Positions 60,513-64,000 of a DNA stretch of 64,000 nt are shown in pieces. The translations under genes and the position numbers were made by a program. The notes under the pieces are model-generated. The model was given only the letters and a program-made list of their open reading frames with translations, ran no database searches and was not told the DNA's origin. How positions within the stretch are numbered: position 1 is the first letter of the stretch; every line of letters starts with the position of its first letter. This DNA comes from JAWKTM01 sp041399085 (lineage in GTDB: Bacteria > Planctomycetota > Planctomycetia > Pirellulales > Pirellulaceae): assembly GCA_041399085.1 (NCBI GenBank), contig JAWKTM010000014.1, positions 62,001 through 126,000 on the forward strand, read 5' to 3'.

Positions 60513-60542
60513 GCCGCGTCTTTCCTTCAGCGAGCGACGCAC

Positions 60543-60908
60543 GTGAGCAAATCCAAAGAGCCGTTTAACCCGTTTTATGCCGTGCTGATTGTGGTCGGCA
60601 CTGTGTTCGCGATCACCGCCTGCGCCTACGGGATGATGGCGGTCGTCAAACTGGAACCGGCCGCCGACGGCGGCTCACCAACCGGTGGCTTGATCGGCTT
60701 CATGGACCGGCACGGCGTGACCGTGTTGATGGTCGAACTGGGGCTGCTGGCCGTCGCCACGTTCGCGGCGATCGGCACCGACGACTACTGGACTCGGCGA
60801 GCCCAGCGGCGCGAAGCGGAACGAGCGTCGTTGGCTCCCGATAAGTCAACCGCCAGTTCGGACGATCGTTCGGCGAACGGGACCGATGGCGAAAGGGCCG
60901 ACACCTAG
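60543..60908 (+). CDS. Small two-TM membrane protein
   Basis: 121 residues from GTG 60543, which follows the predicted promoter at 60504 and excludes the repeat array. TM1 spans about 12-36 (YAVLIVVGTVFAITACAYGM), TM2 about 59-78 (VTVLMVELGLLAVATFAAIG). Between them a 22-residue loop includes MDRHG, and the C-terminus is charged and ends in a Ser/Asp-rich tail. I recognise no named family; similar short two-TM proteins with a conserved DRHG loop seem common in planctomycetes (impression, not a search). No operon partner is evident. Confidence 0.7.
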   Translation: MSKSKEPFNPFYAVLIVVGTVFAITACAYGMMAVVKLEPAADGGSPTGGLIGFMDRHGVTVLMVELGLLAVATFAAIGTDDYWTRRAQRREAERASLAPDKSTASSDDRSANGTDGERADT

Positions 60909-60948
60909 CCGAGCAGCCGGAATCCCGATGTCTTTTTCGCAGTGACGC

Positions 60949-61010
60949 TTTAGCCGACCGGCAGATGAGAATTCGCCCCAACATTAGCACGATGCGCGAG
61001 CGAGTGATTC
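60949..61010 (+). repeat. Dispersed intergenic repeat, copy 2
   Basis: Begins CTTTAGCCGACCGGCAGATG and ends GATGCGCGAGCGAGTGATT, matching 50806-50866. It follows the small membrane protein gene, as copy 1 follows the kinase gene. Confidence 0.6.
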
Positions 61011-61019
61011 AACACGCCA

Positions 61020-61088
61020 CTCGATCGGGAGAGCGAGGCTCCTGCCGAGTGCCTTGCCGGATCGGGAGAGCGAGGCTCCGGCCGAGTA
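61020..61088. repeat. Direct repeat pair, GATCGGGAGAGCGAGGCTCC
   Basis: Two copies about 43 bp apart, each followed by YGGCCGAGT-like sequence (TGCCGAGT and GGCCGAGT), directly before the hexamer hairpin. Each copy holds its own short inverted repeat (GGAG...CTCC). Confidence 0.65.
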
Positions 61089-61098
61089 CTCTCGCCCG

Positions 61099-61190
61099 TA
61101 CTCGTACTCAGCGAAGCGGTACTCGTACTCGTACTCGCAAGGAGCGTCGCGGCACTCGATCGAGTACGAGTACGAGTAGGAGTACGAGTA
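61099..61190. repeat. Hexamer (TACTCG) inverted repeat, long hairpin upstream of ligA
   Basis: Three tandem TACTCG hexamers at 61120-61137 face three tandem CGAGTA hexamers at 61161-61178, giving an 18-bp perfect stem around a 23-nt loop. Shorter runs of the same hexamers lie outside on both sides (61099-61109 and 61181-61190). The stem ends 86 bp before the ligA ATG. Confidence 0.85.
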
Positions 61191-61264
61191 GGATTTGACA
61201 CGTCACGTTACCTCGAACACCCATATCACCCGACGCCCATTTTTCATCTTGGCGCGAACCAACC

Positions 61265-63277
61265 ATGAGCCACTCGATTGCTGACCAACTGAGCAAACTG
61301 CGCGACGAGATTCGCTATCACGATCGCAAGTATTACGTCGAAGCGGCGCCGGAGATTTCCGATCTGGAATACGACCGGCGGATGGACGAGCTGAAGCGGT
61401 TGGAGGCCGAGCACCCGGAACTCATCACGCCCGACAGCCCCACGCAGCGGGTCGGCGAGCTGCCCGTGTCAGACCTGCAACGCGTGACGCATCGCGTGCC
61501 GATGTTGTCGATCGACAACACGTACAGCGTCGAAGAACTGCGGGCCTTCATGCAGCGAACCGAAAAGCAGCTCGACGGCGAGGCGGTCGAGTGGGTCGTG
61601 GAGCTGAAGATCGACGGCGTGGCGGCTTCGATCATCTACGAAAACGGTTTGCTGGTGCGAGCCGTCACGCGCGGCAATGGCGAAGTGGGCGATGACGTAA
61701 CGCACAACATCCGCACGCTGGGCGACGTGCCGCTGCGGCTGTCCGGCGATCCGCCGGCGGTGCTGGAGGTGCGGGGCGAAGTCTATATGACGAACCCGGA
61801 TTTGGTGCGGTTGAACGAATCGCAGAAGGCGAAGGGCGACGCCTTGTACGCCAACACGCGAAACGTCACGGCCGGCACGATCCGGCTGCTCGATCCGCGC
61901 GTGGCGGCCGAGCGGCATTTGCGGTTCTTCACGCACGGCGTCGGATATTGCGAAGGGCTGCGGTCGTCGAACTATGTGGATTTTCTCGGCGAGCTGCGCG
62001 ATTACGGTTTGGCCCCAACGCCGAACGTCGCCAAGTTCTCGAGCATCGACGAGGCGATCGCGCACTGCGAATCGTGGATCGAGAATTTGCACGAGCTGGA
62101 TTTCGAGGTCGACGGCCTGGTGCTGAAAGTCAACGACTTCGGCCAACGCGAGCGATTGGGCCGCACGTCGAAGAGCCCGCGGTGGCTGGTGGCTTATAAG
62201 TTCGAGAAGTACGAGGCGGTGACCAAGCTGTTGCGAATCAGCGTCAACGTCGGCAAGAGCGGCGCGGTCACGCCGGTCGCTCATCTCGAACCGGTCGAGA
62301 TCGCCGAGACGATCGTCAGCCGAGCGAGCTTGCACAACGCCGAGGAGATCGAACGCAAGGACGTGCGCGAGGGCGACGTGGTGGTCGTCGAAAAGGCGGG
62401 CAAGATTATCCCGCATATCGTGCGTGTCGAAAAACACGAACGGACGGGCGATCCGCCGAAGTTTCACTATCCGACGGTCTGCCCGGAGTGTGAGACCGAG
62501 TTGGTGAAGGACGAAGGGGGCGTCTATATTCGTTGCCCCAATCCCGAGTGCCCGGCCCAGCTCAAAGAACGGCTGCGTTATTTCGCCACGCGAAACGCGA
62601 TGGATATCGAAGGGCTCGGCGACAAGCTGGTGGATCAGTTGGTCAACGACGGGCTGGTGCGTGGATTCGCGGACATTTATCGGCTGGATGTGGACCGGCT
62701 CGTGAAGCTGGAACGCGTCGGCAAGAAGTCGGCGGAGAATTTGGTCGAGGCGATTCAAGCGAGCAAGAGCCGCGGGTTGGCTCGGGTGCTGAACGCGTTG
62801 TCGATTCGGCACGTGGGGAATCGCGTGGCGTCGGTGTTGGCTTCGCATTTCGGTTCGATCGAGTCGTTGCGCGGGGCGACGGTCGAGCAGTTGAGCGAGG
62901 TCAACGAGATCGGCCCGGTGATCGCGCAAAGCGTGTTCGACTTTCTGCACCACGAGTACGGCGTTTCCACGATCGACGAATTGCTGGCGATGGGCGTCGA
63001 GATGGAGGCGCCTCAAGCGGCCGCGGGGGCCGAGTCGAGTGCGTTGGCCGGCAAGACGTTTGTGGTTACCGGCACGTTGGTGAAGTACACGCGTGACGAG
63101 ATTCAGGAGCTGATTCAGCGGCTGGGCGGGCGGGCTTCGTCCAGCGTGTCGAAGAACACGGATTTCGTTGTGGCGGGCGAAAAGGCGGGCAGCAAGTTGG
63201 CGAAGGCCGAGCAGTTGGGCGTGCGTGTGTTGACGGAAGACGAGTTCGAGCAATTGGTGAACGAACAGAGTTCGTGA
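61265..63277 (+). CDS. ligA: NAD-dependent DNA ligase
   Basis: 670 residues, intact. Domain Ia with DRKYYVEAAPEISDLEYDRR, adenylation domain with the KxDG lysine K115 (ELKIDGVA), motif TRGNGEVGDDVT, SPRWLVAYKFE, then OB fold, a four-Cys zinc finger (CPEC ... CPNPEC), helix-hairpin-helix repeats, and a C-terminal BRCT domain (LAGKTFVVTGTLVKYTRDEI). It seals nicks in replication and repair using NAD. Length is standard for the family. It is followed 31 bp later by cmk on the same strand. Confidence 0.97.
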   Translation: MSHSIADQLSKLRDEIRYHDRKYYVEAAPEISDLEYDRRMDELKRLEAEHPELITPDSPTQRVGELPVSDLQRVTHRVPMLSIDNTYSVEELRAFMQRTEKQLDGEAVEWVVELKIDGVAASIIYENGLLVRAVTRGNGEVGDDVTHNIRTLGDVPLRLSGDPPAVLEVRGEVYMTNPDLVRLNESQKAKGDALYANTRNVTAGTIRLLDPRVAAERHLRFFTHGVGYCEGLRSSNYVDFLGELRDYGLAPTPNVAKFSSIDEAIAHCESWIENLHELDFEVDGLVLKVNDFGQRERLGRTSKSPRWLVAYKFEKYEAVTKLLRISVNVGKSGAVTPVAHLEPVEIAETIVSRASLHNAEEIERKDVREGDVVVVEKAGKIIPHIVRVEKHERTGDPPKFHYPTVCPECETELVKDEGGVYIRCPNPECPAQLKERLRYFATRNAMDIEGLGDKLVDQLVNDGLVRGFADIYRLDVDRLVKLERVGKKSAENLVEAIQASKSRGLARVLNALSIRHVGNRVASVLASHFGSIESLRGATVEQLSEVNEIGPVIAQSVFDFLHHEYGVSTIDELLAMGVEMEAPQAAAGAESSALAGKTFVVTGTLVKYTRDEIQELIQRLGGRASSSVSKNTDFVVAGEKAGSKLAKAEQLGVRVLTEDEFEQLVNEQSS

Positions 63278-63308
63278 GGCGAACGGTTAAGTTGAGGAAC
63301 GCGGACGA

Positions 63309-63900
63309 ATGATTGTGACGATCGATGGACCGGCCGGAGCTGGCAAGAGCAGCGTGGCTCGCGAATTGGCTCGGCGATTGGGGTTTCGTTTCCTGAACAC
63401 GGGCGCGATGTATCGGGCCGTGGCGTTGGCGGCTTTGCGAGCCGGAGCGGATTGGCAAGACGAAGCGGCGATCGCCGACTTGGCCGCTCGACAACAGATC
63501 GACTTGGTGGACGACCGAGTGCTGCTGGGCGGCGAGGACGTGACCCAGCCGATCCATTCGATCGAGGTGACGGCGGTCGTGAAACACGTGGCCGACAACC
63601 AACAAGGCGTGCGGTTGGTGGACCAGCAGCGGCGATGGGGAGCAGGAGACTGGCGATGTGGTCGCTGAAGGCCGCGATCAAGGCACGGTGGCTTTTCCTG
63701 CCGAATGCAAATCTTCCTGACCGTCGGCCGCCGAACGAGCCGCCGCCGGCAGCAGGATTTGGCCGCGCGCGGCGAGCAAGTCGAGTTCGGCTACCTGTTA
63801 GCTCAGTGAATCGCTGCGACGCCGAGGACGCTTCCACGAGGCGGACAGGAGCACGATCGAGGCACCGCACCAGACGGAACGTCGCACCACGGGTTCACGC
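63309..63900 (+). CDS. cmk: Cytidylate kinase (frame breaks in the C-terminal half)
   Basis: The first 100 residues are typical Cmk: TIDGPAGAGKSSVARELARR with the P-loop at 7-14, FLNTGAMYRAVALAAL, and the NMP-binding part to IEVTAVVKHVADN. The frame then drifts near 63,645; the neighbouring frame continues DVVAEGRDQGTVAFP, AECKIFLTVG, RRRQQDLAARGEQVEFGYLL, and later RDAEDAS, all expected Cmk segments, so several indels occur in 63,640-63,900 and the exact end cannot be fixed. It phosphorylates CMP and dCMP. Sequence quality seems to fall toward the window end. Confidence 0.85.
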
Positions 63901-63936
63901 GGCCGGGCAGGTCTCCTGGACCAAGCCGAAACCGCT

Positions 63937-63992
63937 GACCGCAGGTCTCCCGCATCGCAAGTTCGCTCGCCGTTGCAGGGAGACCTTCGGTC
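63937..63992. repeat. Inverted repeat downstream of cmk
   Basis: GACCGCAGGTCTCCC (63937-63951) and GGGAGACCTTCGGTC (63978-63992) pair over 15 bp with one mismatch around a 26-nt loop. A third, partial copy (CAGGTCTCCTGGACC) lies at 63908-63922. Confidence 0.65.
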
Positions 63993-64000
63993 GGATGAAA

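Noticed and set aside
59844..60542. N-terminal extension of the small membrane protein through the repeat array
   Set aside because: The open frame exists because the unit is 21 bp; composition is low complexity and a good promoter lies at 60504-60512, inside it.
1..64000. tRNA, rRNA, riboswitch or origin
   Set aside because: I found no cloverleaf with TTCGA-type loop in a convincing context, no rRNA-like stretch, and no DnaA-box cluster; short RNAs could still be missed by eye.

Overview
The window looks like a chromosomal segment of a planctomycete, probably of the Pirellulales/Lacipirellulaceae type (inferred from gene content; no rRNA is present). Pointers are a PSCyt1-DUF1549-DUF1553 cytochrome protein, a DUF5117/DUF4953 metalloprotease, an ECF sigma factor beside a Ser/Thr kinase with WD40 repeats, two giant surface proteins carrying an N-terminal LEDRxM motif, dockerin repeats, GC-rich DNA, and many intergenic repeats.

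Layout. 1-3,976: end of an MMPL/RND exporter, an ankyrin protein, a truncated nucleotidyltransferase-like gene, a tandem duplication of about 0.4 kb and a 21-bp repeat array. 3,977-18,139: zinc metalloprotease, FtsX-type permease with its LolD-type ATPase, UvrD/PcrA helicase, DUF1549/DUF1553 protein and TolC-type protein. 18,662-22,478: partial complex I cluster, nuoI - DUF2203 - nuoA - nuoC - nuoD, with no nuoB between A and C. 22,479-24,521: a split HipBST kinase toxin-antitoxin module behind four copies of a palindrome, with a fourth translationally coupled 41-codon HTH-like ORF. 24,505-27,556: BaiN-like flavoprotein and GH105-like hydrolase. 27,557-33,843: second 21-bp array and a large secreted metzincin/SdrD/GEVED/dockerin protein. 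33,989-38,377: methyltransferase, YgiQ radical SAM protein, IS3 remnant, small P-loop kinase. 38,387-50,780: a giant PKD/cadherin/RTX surface protein divergent from an ECF sigma factor plus WD40 kinase. 50,920-58,910: trpC, purH, prpC-prpB, membrane protein, hflX. 58,979-64,000: SDR, third 21-bp array, small membrane protein, hexamer hairpin, ligA and cmk.

Reading frames are broken by single-base indels in many genes that are otherwise well conserved (uvrD, ygiQ, cmk, the DUF1549 protein, the permease) and especially inside long DNA repeats. Two breaks lie in G runs. This is best read as consensus-sequence error rather than gene decay, so broken genes are given here as single loci with the frame breaks noted.

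The most interesting material is the HipBST locus with its operator set and coupled fourth ORF, the family of 21-bp (two helical turns) intergenic arrays placed 5' of envelope-related genes, the near-identical 321-bp PKD repeats with a nested Rossmann-like domain in the giant surface protein, and the hexamer hairpin upstream of ligA.
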